Assembly (NCBI GenBank): GCA_964517435.1
Contig: CAZFEC010000005.1
Coordinates: forward strand, 1 to 64,000
Direction: 5' to 3'
DNA: 64,000 nucleotides
DNA from: BS150m-G50 sp964517435
Lineage (GTDB): Bacteria > CAIWAD01 > BS150m-G50
Shown: piece after piece, positions 28,601 through 35,977 of the stretch
Layout of the letters: every line of letters begins with the position of its first letter
How positions within the stretch are numbered: position 1 is the first letter of the stretch
Notes under the pieces: model-generated
What the model saw: only the letters and a program-made list of their open reading frames with translations
What the model was told of the DNA's origin: nothing
Database searches by the model: none
Program-made: the position numbers and the translations under genes

Positions 28601-28818
28601 CTCCTGTTCCAGAGACAGTTTGTTACCATATTTATCAATCAGAGAATCCTTATGGATCTTGGACGCGGGTAGCTACGGTAGTCCAACCGTATTATTCCAT
28701 GCCCTGTAATGATGAAAGAGGTTTTTTCAGGGTGACATGGGAGACAGCACCAGAGCCGCTACTCGAAGCTGTGCCGGAAGTCGACCGATACGATCATGGG
28801 ACATCTCCGGCTAAATAA
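25669..28818 (+). CDS. AT-rich secreted Pmp-like beta-helix protein with FN3-like end
   Basis: A signal peptide (MRKLIVSLMLSAFVLPAS) is followed by IINIPNDLPTIQAGIDSSA and long rows of GGG-I rungs (HTGGGIFIQNSNAQLS, YGGGVYSCSQSN), as in polymorphic outer-membrane proteins and DUF1565 proteins. A ~70-residue block is duplicated: DLFVSPQGDNTNTGLTEEDP near residue 417 and DIYVSPEGDNSNTGLTQDDP near residue 707, each preceded by a DTFTV..P..YH segment. The C-terminus is FN3-like (YHIYQSENPYGSW, FFRVTWE) plus a 25-residue tail. Base composition and codons (many ATA, AAT, TTA) differ sharply from both neighbours, and the gene lies between repeat elements, so recent transfer is likely. Confidence 0.85.
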   Translation: MRKLIVSLMLSAFVLPASATIINIPNDLPTIQAGIDSSAHGDTVLVHPGTYYESINFNEMNIVLGSLFITTGDTSYISQTVIDGDSLGTVVTIEGGQDTTTFFGGFSVESGFSQEFAGGLNCINNSAPVISHCRFQGNSGHTGGGIFIQNSNAQLSSCVISSNIGIEGGGLHIQDSNLTIDNSIISDNNANYGGGVYSCSQSNVSINLTSVQDNYVSPNGYGGGLFFDEGTSLQLEESQVIANETSIEGRGGGIYLAENSTAEISNSLIYRNRTPGRGGGIYMEDASLLASYTRIVENHADHGGGIMNLVGSTIALPNSTIARNDATLGGGIFSYWDLEIVSEDDRYSIYNNSTINRGNGSDLHFASPSVITSIIVDTFTVQVPTDYHAQPIDFFNFDVEHAMHPQVAADLFVSPQGDNTNTGLTEEDPLQTIQHALSIIFANADNPRAIHLADGVYSPSTNSEYFPINLISYVSLLGASQTGVVLDADSVANVMMVRECNNVVIRKMTLTGGNATDDHHSLESAGGGLCIVDSNVLVDSIVVHSCTAQKGGGIYTKSDDVVISNTMVYGNAATFRGGGIAIRSDDIPSTIQSCRIYQNSAYEGGGISIYGNPILRALTVSNNSAVFGGGIRLFSSEASFDTSDLCNVYSNQCPTRGTGAEIFTYTSYFPTVALDTFTVLNPTGYHIWPLENFDIDIQNSAHQLVSADIYVSPEGDNSNTGLTQDDPVQTIQHAFSICQMDEDNPRTIFLLPGVYSPESNGEPFPICPPDFVTLEGFTWNPAVLDANQNECALVVAYNNNIYLKNLVITGSSRSAIRSWDSDVVMCNVSLVENAEYGIECWTDYSRFRIINSIFRNPGLEIAHPSFQDEIIVHVHFSNIDGGESGFWECDLHWMDGNIDEHPLFQAPAYNNFRLLEGSPCIDAGTDLVISGNDTLLYIPPTEYHGANPDIGASEFDPTGIDNLQIAYTSLNELQLFWSPVPETVCYHIYQSENPYGSWTRVATVVQPYYSMPCNDERGFFRVTWETAPEPLLEAVPEVDRYDHGTSPAK

Positions 28819-29156
28819 TCATTCCTGGTCGTAATATCACCGGTTCGCCACCCCGGGCAACACCAACCCGCCCCGCCTGTTCAAACGATACCTTCTCCTT
28901 CATAATGGCATCGGAACGGCGGGGCTGATGTGTGTATGCCGCCATTCCCGGGGCTTACGATTGCTTCGCAATCGCCGCCCCGGGCTAGTAAGAAGTCGCC
29001 CCTACGGGGCTTTTCCATCCCGGGCGATTCATCGAGATTCGGTCAATCATCCCCTAGATACAAAAAGGGCGACCTCCCGGTCGCCCTTAGCAATCTATCT
29101 CTTAACTCTATTCTTCCTTTGCGCCCTTTGCACTCTTGGCGAGAGGTTCTTCTTCC
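28819..29156. repeat. 338-base convergent intergenic region with nested palindromes
   Basis: No gene. A large palindrome, CCCGGGGC (28947-28954) with GCCCCGGG (28977-28984), encloses a perfect inner hairpin CGATTGC-TTC-GCAATCG (28958-28974). Next to it GCCCC-TAC-GGGGC (28998-29010) followed by TTTT could end plus-strand transcription of the AT-rich gene. A minus-strand terminator follows at 29062. The nested palindrome looks like a dispersed REP-type element. Confidence 0.65.
29062..29088 (-). terminator. rho-independent terminator of the peptidylarginine deiminase gene
   Basis: Perfect 10-base stem AAGGGCGACC/GGTCGCCCTT with a TCCC loop, followed on the minus strand by T5. It lies 69 bases after the stop. 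The bases after the T-run (TTTTTGTATCTAG on the minus strand) are a one-mismatch form of the TGTATCAC word. Confidence 0.85.
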
Positions 29157-31544
29157 CTACTCCACCACAGTGGTAACCTGATAAAACCGCGGTCCCACCG
29201 GCAGCGGCGCCTGCCAGGTGGGGCCGGCCAGGACGCCGCTCAGGTCCTCCGTGAAGCCGCTGTACGGCTCGCCAGAGGAGTAAACCTTGTAACTGGTCGC
29301 GCCGGGCACCTCGGTCCAGTAGAGGTACAGCTGGTCCTCATAGACAGTGATCTGCAGGTCGTCGGGCGGCACCGGATCCAGGTTGGCCACCTCGAGCGTC
29401 ACCAGGCAGGCCTGCGACTGATTAACCACGACCTCGCACATGTACCAGCCATAGTCAAGATCGATGCTGTTCAGATCGAGGGTGACGGTATCGGTCTCAC
29501 CCGCGCCAACCTGGCCGCTGGTGGGATCGGCGGAGATCCAGGTCATTGGATCGCCGTAGTTCATGAGGGTGAAGAAACCCTCGATGTAGTGCGGCGTGCC
29601 GCCGTAGTTGTCGCCCTGAATGGCGTAGGGGAAATCGATGGTTTCCGGCAATGGATCGCCGAAGGTCAGCGTCACCTCGGCCCAGGCATATTCACCGTCA
29701 CGCACGACGCCCCAGCCGGAACCGTCTTCGCCGTGCCAGTTGACGGTCACGTTCTGACCGGTGGTGCCGTCCCAGATCATGTCGCCGCCGGTGCCGCCCG
29801 TGAAACCGGACGCGCCGGTAATCGTCACACCAACTGGGAAGGTGACCCAGACATCCGTCAGCCACTCATCGTCGGGACTGTTGTTATAAACGCTCAGGGT
29901 CCAGATCCCGGTCTGCCCCGGTGCGTAGATGATCGGGATGCAATCAACGAAGGAGCCGCTGATGTCGCGGCGGGGCGGCACGATTTCAACCAGCTCCAGC
30001 GTCCAGTCGAGAGAGCCGCCGCCGATGTTGCTGACGTAGACGAACTCCTGGGTGGTGGCGTCCGGCGGCAGGGTGATGTCGATCGTGGTGGGTGTCACTT
30101 CCAGCTCCGGCGGAATCGGTCCGCCGACGTAGAAGAGATGCGGATCGGGCGCGCCGATGAAGGGATGGTTCGCGCTGCGTCCGGAAGCGTCGGCGGCGTG
30201 CAGGTAGTAACCAATCTCAGCGCCGGTCGTCTGCGCCGGGATAGACGCGATCCAGTCGTCACCCGACTGGGTCAGCGGCACCTCGTTATAGGGGCTGCCG
30301 TCGACCCGGTAGTAGAGCCGCAGCTGGTCGGTAAGCAGCGGCTGACCGCTGTAGGCGGTAATCTGCGCTGTGATGTCGTACGGCACGCCGGCCGGTTGAT
30401 TGCCCAGCAGCGGCTGATGCGTAATCAACAGCAGGCCGAGGTCGGCGATCCCCTTGGCGCGGCAGTGGAGCGCGTCGGTCGACTCCCAGCTGCCGGTGAA
30501 GCCGAGCACTTCGTAGCCCGGCATCGCCGCCTCGTAGGACGCCAGCGCGTCGTCGTCCCAGGAGGAGCCGGTGATGGGCACGAACACCCGGTCGTTCAGG
30601 ATCAGCGAGTTGGTGTAAGGCTGATTCTGCGGCGTGTAGACTCGGTAGACTTCATATGGCACGCCCCAGGAACAGGTCTGCGCGGCATAGTAGGCGGCGG
30701 TCGCCTCGATTTCGTCGTATTGCGCGTGCGAAGGAGCCACCTCCCGGATCAGCACCTTCTCCGGCGCCAGGAACTTGCCCCAGCAGTCGATGTGATCGAT
30801 GTAGGTATTGTTGGGATCCTCGACCACATGGTAGGTGCCGATGCCGCAGTAGTCGAGCAGGTATTGATCGATCTGGGCGTGGGTCAACCCCGGGTTTTCA
30901 TCCCAGACCAGCGTGGAGGAGGAGGAAATGCCGAGACCGTCGGTCATGTAGTTGCCGCCGGTATGTATCACATTCATGCCGTAGAGGTCGATCCCCAGAT
31001 GGCTGGCGACCTCGATCGGAATGTCGTTATCATTGGGGCGGGGCCGGTTATAAGGGAAGTTGCACACACCGAAGTCGCCGTTGCCGTCGATGACGAACCA
31101 GGGCCCGTAGTCCCGCGACCAATACGAATCGGTAGGGGCGTGGATGAAATCGCAGTTGGCCAGGTTGACGCCGTAACTGGTGTAGTAGCTGCGGACGGTG
31201 TTCTCCTGGCTCTGGTTGGTGACGATGGTGGTGACGCCGCACTCCTGCGACATCTCCGCGATCAGCGAGTAGGAGATACCGAACGGGTAGCGCACCAGCA
31301 CCGACTGCATCCGCTCAAACTCGGCGATGTTGTGCACCGGGCCGAGCGGCGGTTCGGTCGGGTAGAAGTCGCGGCCGATCTCATCGAGACGGGTCAACTC
31401 CTCCGGGGTGAGCCAGTGGGGCAGGGAGTGCGGGTGCTCGGCCAGCCAGGCTTCCGTGCGGGCGGCCAAGTCGTCGTCGACAGTAGCGGCCTGCAACAGG
31501 GTGGCGATACAGAGCAGCGATAGTAAGCTTGCAATCTTTTTCAT
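29157..31544 (-). CDS. secreted peptidylarginine deiminase (PPAD-like) with C-terminal FN3-like domain
   Basis: The ATG at 31544 follows GGAG and opens a signal peptide. Residues ~60-400 are a PAD_porph deiminase domain. Catalytic residues line up with Porphyromonas PPAD at near-constant offset: Asp145 (D130), His251 and Asp253 (H236, D238), Asn312 (N297) and Cys361 in LHCRAKGI (C351). Arg167 and Arg169 in FPYNRPRPND match R152/R154, which in PPAD bind the C-terminal carboxylate. Hence it likely converts C-terminal arginine to citrulline. An Ig-like domain and CARDB-like domains follow, then an FN3-like end (YKVYSSGEPYSGF, RFYQVTTVVE) in place of the T9SS domain found in PPAD. Citrullination itself is inferred. 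Confidence 0.9.
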   Translation of the reverse strand: MKKIASLLSLLCIATLLQAATVDDDLAARTEAWLAEHPHSLPHWLTPEELTRLDEIGRDFYPTEPPLGPVHNIAEFERMQSVLVRYPFGISYSLIAEMSQECGVTTIVTNQSQENTVRSYYTSYGVNLANCDFIHAPTDSYWSRDYGPWFVIDGNGDFGVCNFPYNRPRPNDNDIPIEVASHLGIDLYGMNVIHTGGNYMTDGLGISSSSTLVWDENPGLTHAQIDQYLLDYCGIGTYHVVEDPNNTYIDHIDCWGKFLAPEKVLIREVAPSHAQYDEIEATAAYYAAQTCSWGVPYEVYRVYTPQNQPYTNSLILNDRVFVPITGSSWDDDALASYEAAMPGYEVLGFTGSWESTDALHCRAKGIADLGLLLITHQPLLGNQPAGVPYDITAQITAYSGQPLLTDQLRLYYRVDGSPYNEVPLTQSGDDWIASIPAQTTGAEIGYYLHAADASGRSANHPFIGAPDPHLFYVGGPIPPELEVTPTTIDITLPPDATTQEFVYVSNIGGGSLDWTLELVEIVPPRRDISGSFVDCIPIIYAPGQTGIWTLSVYNNSPDDEWLTDVWVTFPVGVTITGASGFTGGTGGDMIWDGTTGQNVTVNWHGEDGSGWGVVRDGEYAWAEVTLTFGDPLPETIDFPYAIQGDNYGGTPHYIEGFFTLMNYGDPMTWISADPTSGQVGAGETDTVTLDLNSIDLDYGWYMCEVVVNQSQACLVTLEVANLDPVPPDDLQITVYEDQLYLYWTEVPGATSYKVYSSGEPYSGFTEDLSGVLAGPTWQAPLPVGPRFYQVTTVVE

Positions 31545-31874
31545 ATGTGGACTCCAGGTGATAGAAGCCGGCGGCATACGAAGACGCAGTCGGTATTTCT
31601 AGCTGTTATCGATCTGGTAACAAGGATATCGTCAGGACACTTGCACAAAATAACCAACTCGGGCTGGAACAGCAATGCCAAAAACAGGTGAGAGATCTTT
31701 CCCGCCAGTTGTTGACTTGAAAATAACAGACAGAAACGCTATTTATCTGATATGAAAATGCTCAGATAGGGTGATGGATGATATTTGATCAGGGTTGGCA
31801 CAACGTCTGTTCGAAATATCATCTGGAATACCGCCTCGACCGGTAATCCAGACTATCAATGCAAGGAGGTCTTT
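31545..31874. other. 330-base divergent intergenic region
   Basis: It separates the deiminase (minus strand) from the LVIVD protein (plus strand) and must hold both promoters. A TTGACT at about 31713 could be a -35 element, but no well-spaced -10 follows. A strong AAGGAGGT ribosome site lies at 31863-31870. No gene or repeat seen. Confidence 0.4.
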
Positions 31875-34031
31875 ATGAAGAAGCCTGCGATGATCATCAC
31901 CCTGATCCTTTCCCAGGCCGTCGCTGTGCTGGCGGTCGACAGCCTCAATGTCAACCTGATCGGCCGCCTGAACCTCTGCTGGAGTACCACCGGCGACATC
32001 TGCCTGCAGGACGGCCTCGCCTACCTCGCCACCGGCTACAGCGGCCTGCGTATCCTGGATGTCTCCGATGCGGAGCAACCGGTTGAAATCGGCTGGTGCG
32101 ACACCTGGGGCTCGGCGACCAGTGTCGGGGTCGCGAACGGCTACGCCTACGTCACCACCTACTGGGGTGGTTTCCGCACCTACGATGTCTCCGATCCGGC
32201 CCACCCGGTGGAAACCGATGTGCAGGACCTGGAGTACATGCTCAGCGACATCGTGCTGACGGAGGGCTACGCCTGGGTGGCGGGGCGCTGGGAGGGGCTC
32301 TACATCTTCGACCTGAGCGATCCGGCTCATCCGCTGCAGATCGGCAGCTGCAACAACCCGGGGAGTGATACTTTTGATCTCGCCGTTTGTGATACGCTGG
32401 CCTATCTGGTTGATGGCTACAACGGATTGAGCCTGGTGGATGCCGGTGACCCAGACGCTCCGATTCTGCTCTGGACTATCGATGTTCCGAACACCACCTG
32501 GGGTGTCGACGCCCAGCCCGGCTGGGCTTATGTCGCTTCAAATGAACTTTACGCCGTCAACCTCGCCGATCCCTATGATCCCCACGTCAGTGGCTACTGG
32601 GCGCCGGACTGCTACGCCACCGATGTGGAGCTGCACGGGGGCTATGCCTGGGTCACCTGCAACAGCGGTCTCTTCATCGCCAGCATCTACAATCCGGGCG
32701 TACCGGTCGAGGCGGGCAGTTTCACCGACTATCCCGCCCACGACATCGCCTTTGCGGATGACTTCGCTGTTCTCTCCACCGGTAATATCAGCGGCGTGCG
32801 CACCCTCGATGTCAGCGATCCGGCTGAGGTAGTGGAACTGGGCGGCTTCGCCCGACCGCTGCAGGCGCAGACGATCGCCGTCAACTCCAACCTCGCCGCG
32901 ATCGGGCTCATCGGTTACATCGATCCCTACACCGATCGCCTGCGGCTGGTTGACATCTCCGACTCCGGCCAATCCTGGGAGCGGGGGGAGGTTGAGCTGC
33001 ACGCCAACCTGATGCGCCTGGCGATCACGGAGCAGTACGCGTTCGCCGCCTGCCAGAACGGCGGCCTGCTGGTGATCGACATTTCCGATCCGGACGCTCC
33101 CTTCGCGGCGGGCGGGTGTGATCCGGAAGATACGCTTTACAACCTGACACTCGCCGGCGACTATGCCTTTGCCACAGTGCAGGGACTGGGTTTGCGCGCG
33201 ATCGACATTTCCGAACCCATTGATCCGTTTACCTGCGGTGAACTCGGTATCGCTGCCGGCACTTGCGACGTGGCGGTAAGCGGGGAACTGGCCTGTGTGA
33301 CGACGTTTGGAGGCTTCAGTGTCGTCGACATCAGCGATCCGGAGCAGATGGAGATGCTTGGTTCCACGGGCGACCTGCCGGGACTGCCTGGATATGTCGA
33401 TGTCAACGGCACGCTGGCCTGCCTGATCTGGGTTGAGGATGGCAGCGGCGGCGTCTGCGTGGTCGATTTCGCGGATCCTCTGAACCCGGTTCCGCGCGGC
33501 TGGTGTCTCACGCCGGGAGGCGACTGCGCCAGCGGTCTCGTCGTCCGTGACCACTACGCCTGCGTGGCGGATCAGGCGGGCAGAGTGCAGATCGTCGATT
33601 TCTCCGATCCTGACGATCCGTTCATCGCCGGCAGCTACCCGATGCCGGATCGCACGAAAGATGTGGCCTGGCACTCAGGCGGTCTGATCTACGCCGTCGA
33701 CGGCAACGACCTGGCGGTACTCGATTTCACGCTGCTGGAGCATGTGGCGCCGCAACCGGCCGCGCCGGAGCGCTACTCCCTGCTATCCGCTTATCCCAAT
33801 CCATTCAACGCGCAGGTAACGCTGCAGGTGCAGCTCACCGCACCGGGTCGGGTCGAACTGCGGATGTGGGATCTGCTGGGACGGCAGGTGGACCGCCTGG
33901 GGATGGGTACACTGCCAGCGGGAGGCACCAACCTCACCTGGCAACCACCGGCCGCCTCCGGCGTCTACCTGGTAGAGCTGAGTGTGAACGGCGTCGTGAG
34001 GGATCAGCTGCGGGTTACGCAGGTTAAGTAG
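31875..34031 (+). CDS. secreted LVIVD-repeat propeller with T9SS domain
   Basis: The ATG at 31875 is set by a perfect AAGGAGGT four bases upstream and by the signal peptide it opens (MKKPAMIITLILSQAVAVLA). About 14 LVIVD repeats follow (LRILDVSDAEQPVEIG, FRTYDVSDPAHPVETD, LLVIDISDPDAPFAAG), forming one or two beta-propellers. These occur in surface proteins and act in binding; no catalytic motif is seen. The end has AYPNPFNAQVTLQV, LRMWDLLGRQ and GVYLVELS, a type A sorting domain, so export by T9SS and surface attachment are likely. Confidence 0.88.
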   Translation: MKKPAMIITLILSQAVAVLAVDSLNVNLIGRLNLCWSTTGDICLQDGLAYLATGYSGLRILDVSDAEQPVEIGWCDTWGSATSVGVANGYAYVTTYWGGFRTYDVSDPAHPVETDVQDLEYMLSDIVLTEGYAWVAGRWEGLYIFDLSDPAHPLQIGSCNNPGSDTFDLAVCDTLAYLVDGYNGLSLVDAGDPDAPILLWTIDVPNTTWGVDAQPGWAYVASNELYAVNLADPYDPHVSGYWAPDCYATDVELHGGYAWVTCNSGLFIASIYNPGVPVEAGSFTDYPAHDIAFADDFAVLSTGNISGVRTLDVSDPAEVVELGGFARPLQAQTIAVNSNLAAIGLIGYIDPYTDRLRLVDISDSGQSWERGEVELHANLMRLAITEQYAFAACQNGGLLVIDISDPDAPFAAGGCDPEDTLYNLTLAGDYAFATVQGLGLRAIDISEPIDPFTCGELGIAAGTCDVAVSGELACVTTFGGFSVVDISDPEQMEMLGSTGDLPGLPGYVDVNGTLACLIWVEDGSGGVCVVDFADPLNPVPRGWCLTPGGDCASGLVVRDHYACVADQAGRVQIVDFSDPDDPFIAGSYPMPDRTKDVAWHSGGLIYAVDGNDLAVLDFTLLEHVAPQPAAPERYSLLSAYPNPFNAQVTLQVQLTAPGRVELRMWDLLGRQVDRLGMGTLPAGGTNLTWQPPAASGVYLVELSVNGVVRDQLRVTQVK

Positions 34032-34105
34032 CGGAAGGAACTGATAGTAAAAACAGGTCTCGTTGCTTCTGTCCGTTCTGTAGGAACTCGCATTCCAAAA
34101 ACTAC

Positions 34106-34262
34106 AACGTCATCCCCGCGCAGGCGGGGATCCAGTCACACCCTCAGAAAGAACCTGGCGACGAGTTCAGTCATGGGATGCAGTAGCTCGTTGTGTAGGA
34201 CGTTGTAACTCTAGATCCCCGCCTGCGCGGGGATGACGTGAGAGAAAGCGGGGATGACGTGG
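34106..34262. repeat. second copy of the MITE-like inverted-repeat element
   Basis: Boxes 34112-34131 and 34216-34235 are inverted and 84 bases apart, as in the 23 kb copy, and each carries a paired change (ATCCCC...GGGGAT instead of ATTCCC...GGGAAT) that keeps the palindrome. A third GCGGGGATGACGTGG half-box follows, as at 23 kb. It separates the LVIVD gene from the convergent AlkD gene. Confidence 0.8.
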
Positions 34263-34278
34263 AAGCAGGTGGGGATTC

Positions 34279-34962
34279 TTATAAATGCTTTCCCGCCTCG
34301 CGCCTGGTTAATCCCGACATCTCCTCCCCATGTTCCGCGATAAAACCGCGCACGCTGTCCGGCGCGACCCGGGCGTACTGGCGCAGCGCCCAGCCGATTG
34401 CCTTGCGGATCCAGAACGACTTCTCCGGCAGACAGCGGCGGCAGAAATCGAACAGCAGTTTCTCGTCCGTTCGTTCCTTGAAGTTGAGCTGAGCCAGAAT
34501 AGCGCTGCGGCGGATCCAGAGATGGTCGTCCCGGATCCAGCGCTTCAGCTCCGCTTTCATCTCGCGGGGATACGCCGCCAGCAGTCCGCCGATCAAGTCG
34601 GCTGCGATTCCGTCAACATAATCCCACCAGGCGCCGGTCTCGATCATCATCCGAAACAGCGGCAGCAGCGTCAGGTCGTGATACTTCGTGTGGCGCCGCG
34701 CCAGGCCGATGGCGGCGTAGCGCTCCTCCCGGTAGTCTGCTTTCCACAATTCCCGCACCACCCGTTCCAGCTCCTCGCGGTCGGCGATCGGGTGCTGTTT
34801 GAGTAGATCGCGTTGGATCCCGCGGGCGACCGGAGTCGGAACGCCGCGATAGGGCAGCTCCGATTTCATGTACGCCTGCATTTGCGGCGCCCGCTTCGGA
34901 TCGGCGGCGTCCGCCAGCGCTTTACGCAATGCCGTGGTCAGAGGGTGAAGGCGTTTGGGCAT
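34279..34962 (-). CDS. DNA alkylation repair protein, AlkD-like
   Basis: The AlkD family consists of HEAT-like repeat glycosylases that remove bulky alkylated bases. The protein matches the family at MQAYMKSELPYRGVPTP, the central ETGAWWDYVDGIAADLIGG (Trp/Asp active-site region), WIRRSAILAQL and SFWIRKAIGWALRQYA. The 227 residues are normal length. GGAG precedes the ATG. It stands alone among surface-protein genes, apparently monocistronic. Confidence 0.9.
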   Translation of the reverse strand: MPKRLHPLTTALRKALADAADPKRAPQMQAYMKSELPYRGVPTPVARGIQRDLLKQHPIADREELERVVRELWKADYREERYAAIGLARRHTKYHDLTLLPLFRMMIETGAWWDYVDGIAADLIGGLLAAYPREMKAELKRWIRDDHLWIRRSAILAQLNFKERTDEKLLFDFCRRCLPEKSFWIRKAIGWALRQYARVAPDSVRGFIAEHGEEMSGLTRREAGKHL

Positions 34963-35111
34963 TTTCGTCTCCGTTGATTACTGATCCTGAATGTGAACCA
35001 CTGGTCCGACCTGGTACACTGATCCACGATGTCTTGATAATATCACACGCAAAGCATTATTGTTATACAATCAGCGTTCGCGGGTGGCAGCACAGGTTTG
35101 GGGAGGGAGTC

Positions 35112-35756
35112 ATGCACCGATACTCAGCAATCAGCGCTTTTGGACTTATACTGGGAGTCCTTCTTCTATCCACGGGTTGCGTGTTACCTACCAACACGGA
35201 GAAGGAGTTCTCACCCCGTATCCATAGCATTACGGCGGATCCGCCGGAAATAGGACCCGGAGAAACCACTACTCTCACCTGTACAGCGACCGACGCTAAC
35301 CAGGATGATCTGACCTACGAGTGGGAATGCGACGGCGATTCTGGTGAATTCTCCAACAACGCGACGGGAAGCGTCGTGGAGTGGACCGCGCCTGAGACTT
35401 CTCAGTCGTACATGATCCGGGTGACGGTGTCCGATGGCCACGCCTCCAACAGCAATCACATATCGATAACGGTGACCTCGCCTCCCATAGCCGTTTTCAC
35501 GGTAAATCCGGTGATGGGCGACACCGAGACGTTGTTCGCGTTTGACGCCGGCGGCTCCTGGGATCATGAGACCGAGACGGTTGATCTGGAAGTGCGCTGG
35601 GACTGGGAGGATGACGGCATTTACGACACCAATTGGACCACTGCAAAAACAGCTGAGCATCAGTATGACACTCCCGGCACGCCTGAGATCAGGTTGCAGG
35701 TCCGGGATGAACATGGACTGACCGGGGAGATGACACAGGTGGTTGTTGTCAACTGA
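35112..35756 (+). CDS. PKD lipoprotein, decayed paralogue of the next gene
   Basis: The ATG at 35112 follows GGGAGGGA and opens a lipoprotein signal (LLLSTGC). Two PKD-like domains follow (DANQDDLTYEWECDGDSG; FDAGGSWDHETETVDL). The gene parallels 35978-37513 throughout, including 35 identical bases (35583-35617 and 36458-36492). It ends at a TGA (35754-35756) exactly where the partner enters its FGE-sulfatase domain. After the TGA the frame still reads GDPDDLTDIPAG, the typical entry to that domain, then stops at a TAA. So the C-terminal domain has been lost; the lipoprotein stub may still be made. Confidence 0.75.
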   Translation: MHRYSAISAFGLILGVLLLSTGCVLPTNTEKEFSPRIHSITADPPEIGPGETTTLTCTATDANQDDLTYEWECDGDSGEFSNNATGSVVEWTAPETSQSYMIRVTVSDGHASNSNHISITVTSPPIAVFTVNPVMGDTETLFAFDAGGSWDHETETVDLEVRWDWEDDGIYDTNWTTAKTAEHQYDTPGTPEIRLQVRDEHGLTGEMTQVVVVN

Positions 35757-35977
35757 GGCGATCCCGACGATCTGACCGACATTCCGGCTGGCGCCAGGGC
35801 TTAACCTGGCAACCACCTGTCGCCATCAGTGCCTACACCTGGCGCGGGCCAGAGGGTGCAGCTTACCGGCCTTGCGAAGGCTCCTCGTTCGTTGTTACAT
35901 GTTGTTAAATGATTGGCATTACAGTATCATAATGCAACAAGCGTTCGTCCGGATCGGCCATATTATAAAGGTGCAGC

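Noticed and set aside
29136..31523. A 795-residue open frame on the plus strand opposite the deiminase gene
   Set aside because: It lies fully antisense to a gene with clear catalytic motifs, has Arg/Val/Gly-rich composition and no signal or domain. It is a GC-rich shadow frame; likewise the long minus-strand frames at 5885-7873, 21295-23049 and 40995-43367.
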